DNA of 48,479 nucleotides from JBKEBQ01 sp047973225 (GTDB lineage Bacteria; Bacillota_I; Bacilli_A; Erysipelotrichales; Erysipelotrichaceae): assembly GCA_047973225.1 (NCBI GenBank), contig JBKEBQ010000046.1, positions 1 to 48,479 on the forward strand, given 5' to 3'. Below the pieces are notes generated by a model. The model worked only from the letters and a program-made list of their open reading frames with translations, did not search any database and was not told the origin of the DNA. Made by a program: the position numbers and the translations under genes. How positions within the stretch are numbered: position 1 is the stretch's first letter; the number at the start of each line of letters is the position of its first letter. Of this stretch, positions 23,410-30,411 are shown one piece after another.

Positions 23410-24822
23410 ATGAAAAAAACTAAAATTATTTGTACTATTGGACCAGCAACGGAAAGTCTAGAAAGACTGAAAAACTTGGTAAATACAGGGATGAACATTG
23501 CTCGCTTAAATTTCTCGCATGGCGATTTTGAAGAGCATGGTAACCGTATTGCTAGAATTCACCAGGTGAATGAAGAATTGCAGTCAAACATTGCCATCTT
23601 ATTGGATACCAAAGGACCTGAAATTCGTTGTGGTGATTTTGAAAATGGCAGTGAAGAATTCGAAAAAGGTGATATTGTTCGTCTTGTGAGTGATCCCATA
23701 TTGAGCACAAAGGAAAAAATTCATATTCAATGTCCAGAGGTTTTTGAAGATGTTCAAGTTGGTGGGATTTTCTTAATTGATGATGGAAAAATGAAATTAA
23801 CAATTTTAGAGAAAAATCCGAAAGAATTGGTTTGTCGCATTGAAAATCCTGGAGTAATCAAAAGTAGAAAAGGGTGTAATGTACCCAATGTGAAGTTGAG
23901 TATGCCATTTATTTCACCAAAAGATGAAGCGGATATTCGTTTTGGTTGTAAAGAAAAGGTGAACTATATTGCAGCATCGTTTACAAGAAGAAAAGAAGAT
24001 ATTTTAGACATTCGTAAAATTCTTGCAGAAGAAAAATGTGAGGATATTCAAATTATTGCAAAAATCGAAAACCAAGAAGGATATGACAACTTAGATGAAA
24101 TTCTTGAAGTTGTTGATGGTGTTATGGTTGCTCGTGGAGATTTGGGCGTGGATGTTTCGTTTGAGAAAGTGCCAATTTATCAAAAACAAATCATCAAACG
24201 TTGTAATGCTTGGGGAAAACCAGTTATTACAGCAACGCACATGTTGGAAAGTATGCAAGCAAACCCAAGACCAACAAGAGCAGAGGCAAGTGATGTTGCA
24301 AATGCGGTTCTTGATGGTACGGATGCGATTATGTTATCTGGTGAGAGTGCTGTTGGAATGTACCCTATTGAAGCGGTGCAGACAATGGTTACGATTTCAG
24401 AAGGAACCGAAGCGATTCTTCCATATCGCGAAAAATTACTTGCATCGGTAGCAACAAGTGATCGAACAAAAGAAGATGCTATTGGGATTTCTGTTGCCGA
24501 TACAGCAATGGCACTGGATGTTGCAGCCATTGTGGTTTTTACAACCAGTGGATTGAGTGCTCGTCGAATTTCTAAATTCAGACCAAAATGTCCAATATAT
24601 GCAGCAACATTCAATGAAAGAACACGTCGTGGATTGGCAGTAAACTGGGGTGTTTCGGCATTTACCATTGATGAAATTAATGAACGGGATAATGAATCTG
24701 AATTGGCACGTCATATTGCAAAACACTTTGGATGTAAAGAAGGAGACACCATCATTGTTGTTGCCGGTTATCCACATGGAAGTGGTTCAACAAATTCAAT
24801 GCGAATTATTGAAGTAGAATAA
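23410..24822 (+). CDS. pyk: Pyruvate kinase
   Basis: A 470-residue pyruvate kinase that converts phosphoenolpyruvate and ADP to pyruvate and ATP. Visible motifs are TKIICTIGPATES and MNIARLNFSHG at the N-terminus, LLDTKGPEIR near residue 64, the active-site KIENQEG near 218, VARGDLGV, and ITATHMLESM then PRPTRAEASDVANAVLDGTD near 272-303. The protein ends after the allosteric domain, so it lacks the extra C-terminal PEP-utiliser-like domain of Bacillus pyruvate kinases. The start has GGGAGG. It forms an operon with pfkA. Confidence 0.96.
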   Translation: MKKTKIICTIGPATESLERLKNLVNTGMNIARLNFSHGDFEEHGNRIARIHQVNEELQSNIAILLDTKGPEIRCGDFENGSEEFEKGDIVRLVSDPILSTKEKIHIQCPEVFEDVQVGGIFLIDDGKMKLTILEKNPKELVCRIENPGVIKSRKGCNVPNVKLSMPFISPKDEADIRFGCKEKVNYIAASFTRRKEDILDIRKILAEEKCEDIQIIAKIENQEGYDNLDEILEVVDGVMVARGDLGVDVSFEKVPIYQKQIIKRCNAWGKPVITATHMLESMQANPRPTRAEASDVANAVLDGTDAIMLSGESAVGMYPIEAVQTMVTISEGTEAILPYREKLLASVATSDRTKEDAIGISVADTAMALDVAAIVVFTTSGLSARRISKFRPKCPIYAATFNERTRRGLAVNWGVSAFTIDEINERDNESELARHIAKHFGCKEGDTIIVVAGYPHGSGSTNSMRIIEVE

Positions 24823-24839
24823 GTCGTTTTTTCTAGAAG

Positions 24840-24868
24840 TATACAGTTCACAAAAGTAAAAATATGAT
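24840..24868 (+). promoter_or_regulatory. Probable promoter of the rubrerythrin gene
   Basis: TATACA (24840-24845), 17 bases, TATGAT (24863-24868), followed by AAGGAGG and the ATG at 24895. I see no PerR-type box. Confidence 0.4.
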
Positions 24869-24894
24869 TGAATATAAACATTAAGGAGGCTATT

Positions 24895-25434
24895 ATGGCA
24901 AGTTTAAAAGGATCAAAAACAGAAGAAAATTTGAAAATTGCGTTTGCAGGGGAATCACAGGCACATGTGAAATATACGTATTATTCTTCGAAAGCAAAAA
25001 AAGATGGATTTGTGCAAATTTCAAATATTTTTGCAGAAACAGCGCATAACGAAAAAGAACATGCAAAATTATGGTTTAAATTGTTGCATGATGGAATGCC
25101 AAACACTGCAACAAACCTAAAAGATGCGGCAGCAGGCGAACATTATGAATGGACAGACATGTATAAAAGCATGGCAGAAACGGCGAGAGAAGAAGGTTTC
25201 AGTGCTATTGCTGAACAGTTTGAAGGTGTTTCAAAAATTGAAGAGCGCCATGAAGCACGTTACTTATCATTATTATCAAACGTTGAGCAAGAAACCGTAT
25301 TTAAAAAAGAAGAAGAAAAAGTTTGGATTTGTACCAACTGTGGTCATATCCATGTAGGAAATGATGCTCCACAGAGCTGTCCTGTTTGTGATCATGCACA
25401 AGCGCATTTCGAAATTTTTAATGAAGAATTTTAA
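24895..25434 (+). CDS. rbr: Rubrerythrin
   Basis: A 179-residue peroxide-reducing diiron protein of anaerobes. The N-terminal ferritin-like four-helix domain carries the ligand sequences AGESQAHVKY (about residue 20), TAHNEKEHAKLW (about 50) and EGVSKIEERHEARY (about 110). The C-terminal rubredoxin domain holds CTNCGHIHVG and CPVCDHAQ. The start at 24895 follows a very strong AAGGAGG; an upstream in-frame ATG at 24868 lies in the promoter and lacks a site. A strong promoter, ribosome binding site and terminator suggest high expression. Its presence points to an anaerobic or aerotolerant lifestyle. Confidence 0.95.
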   Translation: MASLKGSKTEENLKIAFAGESQAHVKYTYYSSKAKKDGFVQISNIFAETAHNEKEHAKLWFKLLHDGMPNTATNLKDAAAGEHYEWTDMYKSMAETAREEGFSAIAEQFEGVSKIEERHEARYLSLLSNVEQETVFKKEEEKVWICTNCGHIHVGNDAPQSCPVCDHAQAHFEIFNEEF

Positions 25435-25459
25435 ACACTAGTCAAACTAGTGTTTTTTT
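25433..25459 (+). terminator. Terminator of the rubrerythrin gene
   Basis: AAACACTAGT and ACTAGTGTTT form a perfect ten-pair stem around CAA, followed by TTTTC; the stem begins at the stop codon. Confidence 0.88.
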
Positions 25460-25478
25460 CATAAAAGGTCTTGCTTTA

Positions 25479-25487
25479 TGATATAAA
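25479..25487 (+). promoter_or_regulatory. Extended -10 promoter of ktrBA
   Basis: TGATATAAA. The start codon is only 18 bases downstream, so the mRNA leader would be about 12 bases long and has no Shine-Dalgarno. Confidence 0.4.
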
Positions 25488-25505
25488 AACGTTACAATAA
25501 TATTT

Positions 25506-26891
25506 ATGAATAAGAGTATTTTGTCACTTTCTAAAGTAAGTAAATTAACACCTTTTCAAAAAATAGCATTGAGTTTTATTTTTGTTATTTTTATTGGTGC
25601 AATGTTATTAATGTTACCAGTCTCTAATCATGATGGTAGGTGGCTTAGTTTTGTTGATGCCTTTTTTACGGCGACTAGCGCTACCTGTGTGACGGGGCTT
25701 GTTGTTGTACCGACGGTGGTTCAATTTTCAGTTTTTGGTCAGCTAGTCATTCTTTGCTTGATACAAATTGGCGGATTGGGATTGATGACCTTGATTGCAT
25801 CGTTTGCTTTACGAGCAAGAAAAAGACTTTCATTGAAAAATAAGTTGGCCATGAAAGAAATTTATAATCATTATAATTTAACAAACATCAAAGGTTTTTT
25901 ATGGGGTATCTTACGTTTTACTTTTGCTTGTGAGGTAATTGGTGCATTATTTTTATTGACGCAATTCATTCCTCGTTTTGGGTTGGCAAAAGGTATTTTC
26001 GGATCTATTTTTGTATCTGTATCAGCATTTTGTAATGCGGGCTTCGATAATATTACAACTGATAGTTTAGCAATTTTTATTGATAACCCGATTGTGAATT
26101 ATGTGATTATGGTACTCGTTGTAACAGGTGGGGTAGGGTTTCTAGTATGGTTTGATGTAAAAGATAAATTGGTTCCCTTTATAAAAAGGAAGATTAGTTT
26201 TCGTAAGTTTCGTCATACCTTACAGTTACAAACAAAAATGGTAATTTTGATGACCAGTGTTTTGATTATTGTGCCAGCATTGCTTATTTTTATGATTGAA
26301 TACGACAATCTTGATACGATTGGGAATTTATCTTTTTTAGAGAAAATAACGGCTTCTTTATTCGCTTCGATAACACTTCGTACTGCGGGATTTTCTGCTT
26401 TTGATATGGGACTTGTAGCACCAGCAACCAGTTTTTTGATGATCATTACGATGTTTATTGGTGGATCCCCTGGGGGAACTGCGGGTGGGGTAAAAACAAC
26501 CACTATTTTGGTTATTGTGATCAATGTTTTAAGTGCAGTGAAAGGAAAAATGAGAACCAATTTATTTCGTCGACATATTCCAAGAACCATTATTGTCCAT
26601 TGTTTGACGATTTTAACAATTAATTTAGCTGTCTTATTTATAGGCATTTTTGGTTTGTTGCTGGTTGAACCATTTACTTTTTTGCAGAGTTGTTTTGAAG
26701 CGGTATCTGCACTTGCAACCGTTGGTTTGTCAACGGGGGTTACGGGACTACTTAGCGATATTGGAAAAGTAATTATCATCGTATTGATGTTTGTTGGAAG
26801 AATTGGAATTATGACGTTTATATTATCTTTGATAAAAAAAGAAACAGATAGTGAAATTGAATATGCAGAAGGGCATATCTTAATCGGATAA
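25506..26891 (+). CDS. ktrB: Potassium uptake protein KtrB (TrkH family)
   Basis: A 461-residue membrane subunit of the Ktr sodium-dependent potassium transporter. The four pore repeats are visible through their filter-like loops: ATSATCVTGLVV near residue 58, VSAFCNAGFDN near 175, ITLRTAGFSAFD near 290, and SALATVGLSTGVTG near 400. About ten hydrophobic helices surround them. No good Shine-Dalgarno precedes the ATG, and a short leader from the extended -10 is predicted. ktrA follows after nine bases and encodes the regulatory subunit. Confidence 0.92.
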   Translation: MNKSILSLSKVSKLTPFQKIALSFIFVIFIGAMLLMLPVSNHDGRWLSFVDAFFTATSATCVTGLVVVPTVVQFSVFGQLVILCLIQIGGLGLMTLIASFALRARKRLSLKNKLAMKEIYNHYNLTNIKGFLWGILRFTFACEVIGALFLLTQFIPRFGLAKGIFGSIFVSVSAFCNAGFDNITTDSLAIFIDNPIVNYVIMVLVVTGGVGFLVWFDVKDKLVPFIKRKISFRKFRHTLQLQTKMVILMTSVLIIVPALLIFMIEYDNLDTIGNLSFLEKITASLFASITLRTAGFSAFDMGLVAPATSFLMIITMFIGGSPGGTAGGVKTTTILVIVINVLSAVKGKMRTNLFRRHIPRTIIVHCLTILTINLAVLFIGIFGLLLVEPFTFLQSCFEAVSALATVGLSTGVTGLLSDIGKVIIIVLMFVGRIGIMTFILSLIKKETDSEIEYAEGHILIG

Positions 26892-26900
26892 GGAGATTGT

Positions 26901-27566
26901 ATGAAAAAAGCAAATGAATTGCAGTATGCTATATTGGGCTTAGGTGTGTTTGGTTCTACCATCGCAAAAACGTTAAGTAGTTATGATTGTGAAGTGATTG
27001 CGATTGATCGAGAGAGTGATTGTGTACATCGTCTTGCCGATATCGTTACCTTGGGTGTACGGGGTGATATTACGGATATCAATGTACTTAGAAATGCAGG
27101 GGTGGCAGATTGTGATGTTGCCATTATTGCTGTTGGAACACATTTAGAAGAGAGTTTGATGGCAGTACTAAATGCTAAAGAATTGGGTGTTCCAAAGATT
27201 ATTGCCAAGGCAAAAAATAAACGTTATAAAGAAATTTTATTGCGTGTTGGAGCGGATAAAGTTGTTCGTCCTGAAAAAGAAATGGGTGTTGTGACCGCAA
27301 AAAGCTTATTAAATAAAAACATTGTCGAAATGATTGATTTGGATAAGGAATATTCGGTTGCAGAAATTTTAGCACCGAGTGAATGGGTAGGTAAGACATT
27401 ACAAGAATTGGATGTACGTTCGCGTTTAGAAATTAATGTTGTGGGGGTGCGATATTGTGATGGTCGTTTGGATGTTACACCAAATCCATTTGCACCTATC
27501 GATGCACAGGATCATATTGTTGTGATCGCACATTCATCTAAATTTGACGAATTGGATTTTTCATAA
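26901..27566 (+). CDS. ktrA: Potassium uptake regulatory protein KtrA (RCK domains)
   Basis: A 221-residue cytoplasmic RCK protein, the usual KtrA length. The N-terminal Rossmann fold has the nucleotide-binding ILGLGVFGSTIAKTL and the acidic residue in EVIAIDRESD, fitting ATP/ADP or NAD(H) control of the KtrB pore. The C-terminal RCK_C domain (about 140-218; c-di-AMP binds here in relatives) begins near YSVAEILAPSEWVGKT. The start has AAGGAG. It is in an operon with ktrB. Confidence 0.93.
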   Translation: MKKANELQYAILGLGVFGSTIAKTLSSYDCEVIAIDRESDCVHRLADIVTLGVRGDITDINVLRNAGVADCDVAIIAVGTHLEESLMAVLNAKELGVPKIIAKAKNKRYKEILLRVGADKVVRPEKEMGVVTAKSLLNKNIVEMIDLDKEYSVAEILAPSEWVGKTLQELDVRSRLEINVVGVRYCDGRLDVTPNPFAPIDAQDHIVVIAHSSKFDELDFS

Positions 27567-27596
27567 AAAAAGTGGAACAATTATTGTTCCACTTTT
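27567..27596. terminator. Bidirectional terminator between ktrA and the NifU-like gene
   Basis: AAAAGTGGAACAA pairs with TTGTTCCACTTTT around TTA, which is itself the stop codon of the minus-strand gene. A- and T-runs flank both sides. Confidence 0.85.
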
Positions 27597-27814
27597 ACTT
27601 CTTTGATTCCTTCTACTTCATCCATCACCATTGCTTCAATACCGAATTTCAATGTATCATCGATTGCCATACAATCCATACAAGCCCCAAGCATTCGAAC
27701 ATAAACTGTTCCATCTTTCTCAAGTCTAACAAATTCAACGTCACCACCATCGCGCTGAATATAAGGACGAATTTTGGCGATTACAGCTTTTACTTCTTCC
27801 GCTTTGTGTTCCAT
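27581..27814 (-). CDS. NifU-like Fe-S cluster scaffold (Nfu domain)
   Basis: A 77-residue stand-alone NifU C-terminal (Nfu-type) domain. The fold start RPYIQRDGGDVEFVRLEKDG and the cluster-binding pair in LGACMDCMAIDDTL (CxxC) are clear. Such proteins carry a [4Fe-4S] cluster between two subunits and pass it to target enzymes. The start has GAGGTGATGAA upstream. An extended -10 TGATATAAT lies at 27840-27832. Many Fe-S proteins are encoded in this window (NfnAB, radical SAM, RlmD-type), so a client pool exists, but no direct partner is adjacent. Confidence 0.88.
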   Translation of the reverse strand: MEHKAEEVKAVIAKIRPYIQRDGGDVEFVRLEKDGTVYVRMLGACMDCMAIDDTLKFGIEAMVMDEVEGIKEVKVEQ

Positions 27815-27831
27815 TTCATCACCTCGAATCT

Positions 27832-27840
27832 ATTATATCA
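27832..27840 (-). promoter_or_regulatory. Extended -10 promoter of the NifU-like gene
   Basis: Minus strand TGATATAAT, back to back with the yugI promoter. Confidence 0.55.
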
Positions 27841-27855
27841 CAGCAGAAGAAATTA

Positions 27856-27864
27856 TGTTATAAT
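27856..27864 (+). promoter_or_regulatory. Extended -10 promoter of yugI-pgi
   Basis: TGTTATAAT, about 28 bases before the TTG start, identical to the -10 ahead of the VanY-like gene. Confidence 0.55.
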
Positions 27865-27891
27865 TAGCATTGTGTAAAGGGGGGAGTTTAC

Positions 27892-28245
27892 TTGTATCAA
27901 AACGGAGATATTGTAGAAGGTACGATTACGGGGATCAAACCCTATGGAGTGTTTGTACGTCTTGATGACTATCATAATGGATTGCTCCACATTTCTGAGA
28001 TTTCGGATGATTATATTTGTGATATTCATGAATATATCAATATGAAACAACCGATACGCGTAAAAATCTTGGATACGGGAAGTGATGATCAACACTTTAA
28101 ATTATCACTCAAGGCGTTATATAAAGATGGAAATCGACATAAGCGATTATTACGTCATCACCAACTTTTACCAAAGAATATAATTGGTTTTAAAACATTA
28201 GAAAAGTATTTAGATATATGGATAGCAAAGGCTAAGGAGGAATAA
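27892..28245 (+). CDS. yugI: S1-domain RNA-binding protein, YugI/GSP13-like
   Basis: A 117-residue protein with one S1 RNA-binding domain (residues 1-75: GDIVEGTITGIKPYGVFVRL, then GLLHISEISDDY and RVKILDTG) and a basic helical tail. This matches general stress protein 13 (YugI) of Bacillus, which associates with ribosomes. The gene neighbours pgi, and yugI is also near pgi in Bacillus. The start is TTG at 27892 behind GGGGGGAG. Only two bases separate its stop from pgi. Confidence 0.8.
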   Translation: MYQNGDIVEGTITGIKPYGVFVRLDDYHNGLLHISEISDDYICDIHEYINMKQPIRVKILDTGSDDQHFKLSLKALYKDGNRHKRLLRHHQLLPKNIIGFKTLEKYLDIWIAKAKEE

Positions 28246-28247
28246 AT

Positions 28248-29522
28248 ATGCTTACATTCGACACCAAACACGCATTTTCAAATGAGGATATGTATGCCTA
28301 TCAGCAACAAGTAACAATGTTGCATGAAGCGTTGATGAGTAAGACGGGAAAAGGCAATGATTTTTTAGGTTGGATTGACTGGATTCAAAACTATGATAAG
28401 GACGAATTTCAAAAAATAAAAGAAAGTGCAACGTATATTAGAGAAAATTGCGATGTGTTTCTTGTTTGTGGTATTGGTGGATCCTATTTAGGTGCTCGTG
28501 CCATGATTGAAGCAATCAATGGTTTGTATGCAGATAAAAAACCAGAAATTATCTTTTGTGGGAATACGTTTTCATCGACATATACAAAACAAATTTTACG
28601 TTATATAGAAGATAAAGATGTTTGCTTAAATGTTATTTCAAAATCTGGTACAACAACAGAAACGGCACTTGCATTTCGAATTTTCAAGCAAGCTATCGAG
28701 AAAAAATATGGAAAAGAAGCGTCAAAAAACCGGATTTTAGCAACTACAGATAAGGCTCGAGGCACACTGTTTGAATTGGCTAGTAAAGAAGGTTACGAAA
28801 AGTTCACGATTAGTGATGATATTGGTGGGCGCTACAGTGTCATTACTGCGGTTGGGTTATTACCAATTGCCGTAGCAGGAATTGATATTGATGAATTTAT
28901 GGGTGGAGTAGCAAAGGCTTTTGAAGATTTTAAAAATCCAGATTTAGCAACCAATACCGCATACCAATACGCCGTTTCGAGGAATATTTTAAAAAAACAG
29001 GGAAACACTGCAGAAATGTTTGTAACCTATGATCTACAAACGGCAATGCTTGCCGAGTGGTGGAAGCAGCTTTTTGGCGAATCAGAAGGAAAAAATGGCA
29101 AGGGGATTTTGCCAACAAGTGCAACGTTCTCAACCGACTTGCATTCCGTTGGACAGTTCATCCAAGATGGAGCGAAGATACTTTTTGAAACACTTGTGTT
29201 GTTTAAAAAACCTGCAGAAGATATATGTTTCCCAAGCGATATTGATAACTTGGATAATATGAATTATTTGGCAGATAAAAATTTAGATTGGGTTAATAAA
29301 ATGGCAATGCAAGGGACACTACAAGCACACGAAGAAAGTGGGAATGTGGCAAATCTTATCATTGAAGTAGAGGACTTTAGTCCGAAATCTTTTGGTTATT
29401 TGGTTTATTTCTTCTTTAGAGCTTGTGCGATGAGTGTATATTTAATTGATGAAAATCCCTTTGATCAACCAGGAGTAGAAGTATACAAGAAAAATATGTT
29501 TGCATTATTAGGAAAAAAATAA
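28248..29522 (+). CDS. pgi: Glucose-6-phosphate isomerase
   Basis: A 424-residue phosphoglucose isomerase of the shorter Bacillus type, interconverting glucose-6-phosphate and fructose-6-phosphate. Motifs are VCGIGGSYLGARAMIEA near residue 75, ISKSGTTTETALAFR near 130, the DDIGGRYSVITAVGLLP signature near 190, and the C-terminal NPFDQPGVEVYKKNMF. The start has AAGGAGG. It forms an operon with yugI and the CpXC gene, which begins on the next base after its stop. Confidence 0.96.
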   Translation: MLTFDTKHAFSNEDMYAYQQQVTMLHEALMSKTGKGNDFLGWIDWIQNYDKDEFQKIKESATYIRENCDVFLVCGIGGSYLGARAMIEAINGLYADKKPEIIFCGNTFSSTYTKQILRYIEDKDVCLNVISKSGTTTETALAFRIFKQAIEKKYGKEASKNRILATTDKARGTLFELASKEGYEKFTISDDIGGRYSVITAVGLLPIAVAGIDIDEFMGGVAKAFEDFKNPDLATNTAYQYAVSRNILKKQGNTAEMFVTYDLQTAMLAEWWKQLFGESEGKNGKGILPTSATFSTDLHSVGQFIQDGAKILFETLVLFKKPAEDICFPSDIDNLDNMNYLADKNLDWVNKMAMQGTLQAHEESGNVANLIIEVEDFSPKSFGYLVYFFFRACAMSVYLIDENPFDQPGVEVYKKNMFALLGKK

Positions 29523-29978
29523 ATGCAGATAAAACGATTTGATATTCCCTGTTCAAATTGTGGAAATGAAGCGATTATACATGTGGATACTGTGCTTAAT
29601 CACGAACTTGAAAAAGATCGTTTGTTGTTAATCTTGGATAAACGATTCTTTTATCGAAAATGTTCAAAATGTCAACAAATAGTATTGACGCTAATTCCTA
29701 TTGTTTATTATTTTCCCAAAGAAAAAATCGCTGTTGCTTTTCTTGATCAACATATTCAAATAGAAAATTATCGTCTTATAACAACGCATACCATTGATGC
29801 GTTTGTGGAGACGCTGTCTATCATTTCGCAAAAAGCGGACTATGATAAGATTTGTGCGATCAAAACACATTATCCTCTCAAAACTCTCATATACGATGGT
29901 AGTGATATACAATACTATTATTTTCTTGATGAAAAACATCGTCAATGGATTATTTCACGAAAACCGGATAGGATATAG
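29523..29978 (+). CDS. CpXC-type zinc-ribbon protein of unknown function
   Basis: A 151-residue protein with two CxxC pairs near the N-terminus, IPCSNCGNEAI (residues 10-13) and RKCSKCQQIV (about 48-51), resembling the CpXC domain. The remainder is a predicted alpha/beta region without known motifs. The ATG at 29523 directly follows the pgi stop (TAAATG) and uses the pgi end (TTAGGAAAAA) as a weak ribosome binding site. Function unknown; the operon with pgi does not by itself indicate a role in glycolysis. Confidence 0.6.
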   Translation: MQIKRFDIPCSNCGNEAIIHVDTVLNHELEKDRLLLILDKRFFYRKCSKCQQIVLTLIPIVYYFPKEKIAVAFLDQHIQIENYRLITTHTIDAFVETLSIISQKADYDKICAIKTHYPLKTLIYDGSDIQYYYFLDEKHRQWIISRKPDRI

Positions 29979-30001
29979 AAATATAATTATCAACATAATG
30001 G

Positions 30002-30034
30002 AAAGTTCGTTTCGTTCAGATACGAACTTTTTAC
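30002..30034 (+). terminator. Terminator after the CpXC gene
   Basis: AAAGTTCGT (30002-30010) pairs with ACGAACTTT (30022-30030), followed by TTA; it separates the pgi operon from the metal-resistance operon. Confidence 0.7.
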
Positions 30035-30089
30035 TTGCCTTTTTTTTCATACACATATATACTATTCATATGAACAACAGTTCATATGA
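30035..30089 (+). promoter_or_regulatory. Promoter and ArsR/SmtB-type operator of the metal efflux operon
   Basis: TTGCCT (30035-30040), 17 bases, TATACT (30058-30063). Three bases later is a perfect dyad, TCATATGAAC (30066-30075) and GTTCATATGA (30080-30089) with a four-base spacer, overlapping the transcription start. The ATATGAAC core resembles known SmtB/CzrA operators. Repression by the adjacent ArsR-family protein is the natural reading. Confidence 0.75.
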
Positions 30090-30098
30090 GGAGAGAGT

Positions 30099-30407
30099 AT
30101 GGATAAACTAAATAAGCACGAAATGTTAGATCCAGTAGATGCAGAAGAATTATCTGAATTTTTTAAGATGTATGCTGATCCTACAAGATTAAAAATTCTT
30201 GATGTTTTGTTTAAACAAGAGGTATCGGTTGGCGAACTCGCAGATTTATTAGAGATGACGCATTCTTCGATTTCACATCAGTTGGCAGTATTACGAAGAA
30301 GCAGGATTGTAAAAGGAAGAAGAGAACACAAAAATATTTTTTATTCACTAGATGATAAACATATTGAAGTGATTTTCCACTTTGCATTTGAACACATAAA
30401 GGAGTAA
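30099..30407 (+). CDS. ArsR/SmtB-family zinc/cadmium-responsive repressor
   Basis: A 102-residue winged-helix repressor (helix-turn-helix VSVGELADLLEMTHSSISHQ at about 45-64). The C-terminal alpha5 metal site is visible: DDKHIEVIFHFAFEHIKE has the spacing D-x-H...H-x-x-E found in SmtB (Asp104, His106, His117, Glu120). This is the site that senses Zn(II) and related ions. There is no N-terminal cysteine pair of the CadC type. It sits four bases ahead of a P1B-type ATPase gene and behind a dyad operator, so it should repress itself and the pump until metal binds. Zn is favoured over Cd or Pb on the alpha5 ligands. Confidence 0.88.
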   Translation: MDKLNKHEMLDPVDAEELSEFFKMYADPTRLKILDVLFKQEVSVGELADLLEMTHSSISHQLAVLRRSRIVKGRREHKNIFYSLDDKHIEVIFHFAFEHIKE

Positions 30408-30411
30408 ATAT

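Noticed and set aside
24868..24894. Longer rubrerythrin start at 24868
   Set aside because: It lies in the putative promoter and lacks a ribosome binding site, whereas the ATG at 24895 follows AAGGAGG.
26213..26962. 249-codon minus-strand ORF opposite ktrB
   Set aside because: A shadow of the hydrophobic ktrB frame with biased composition; the plus-strand frame has all KtrB motifs.
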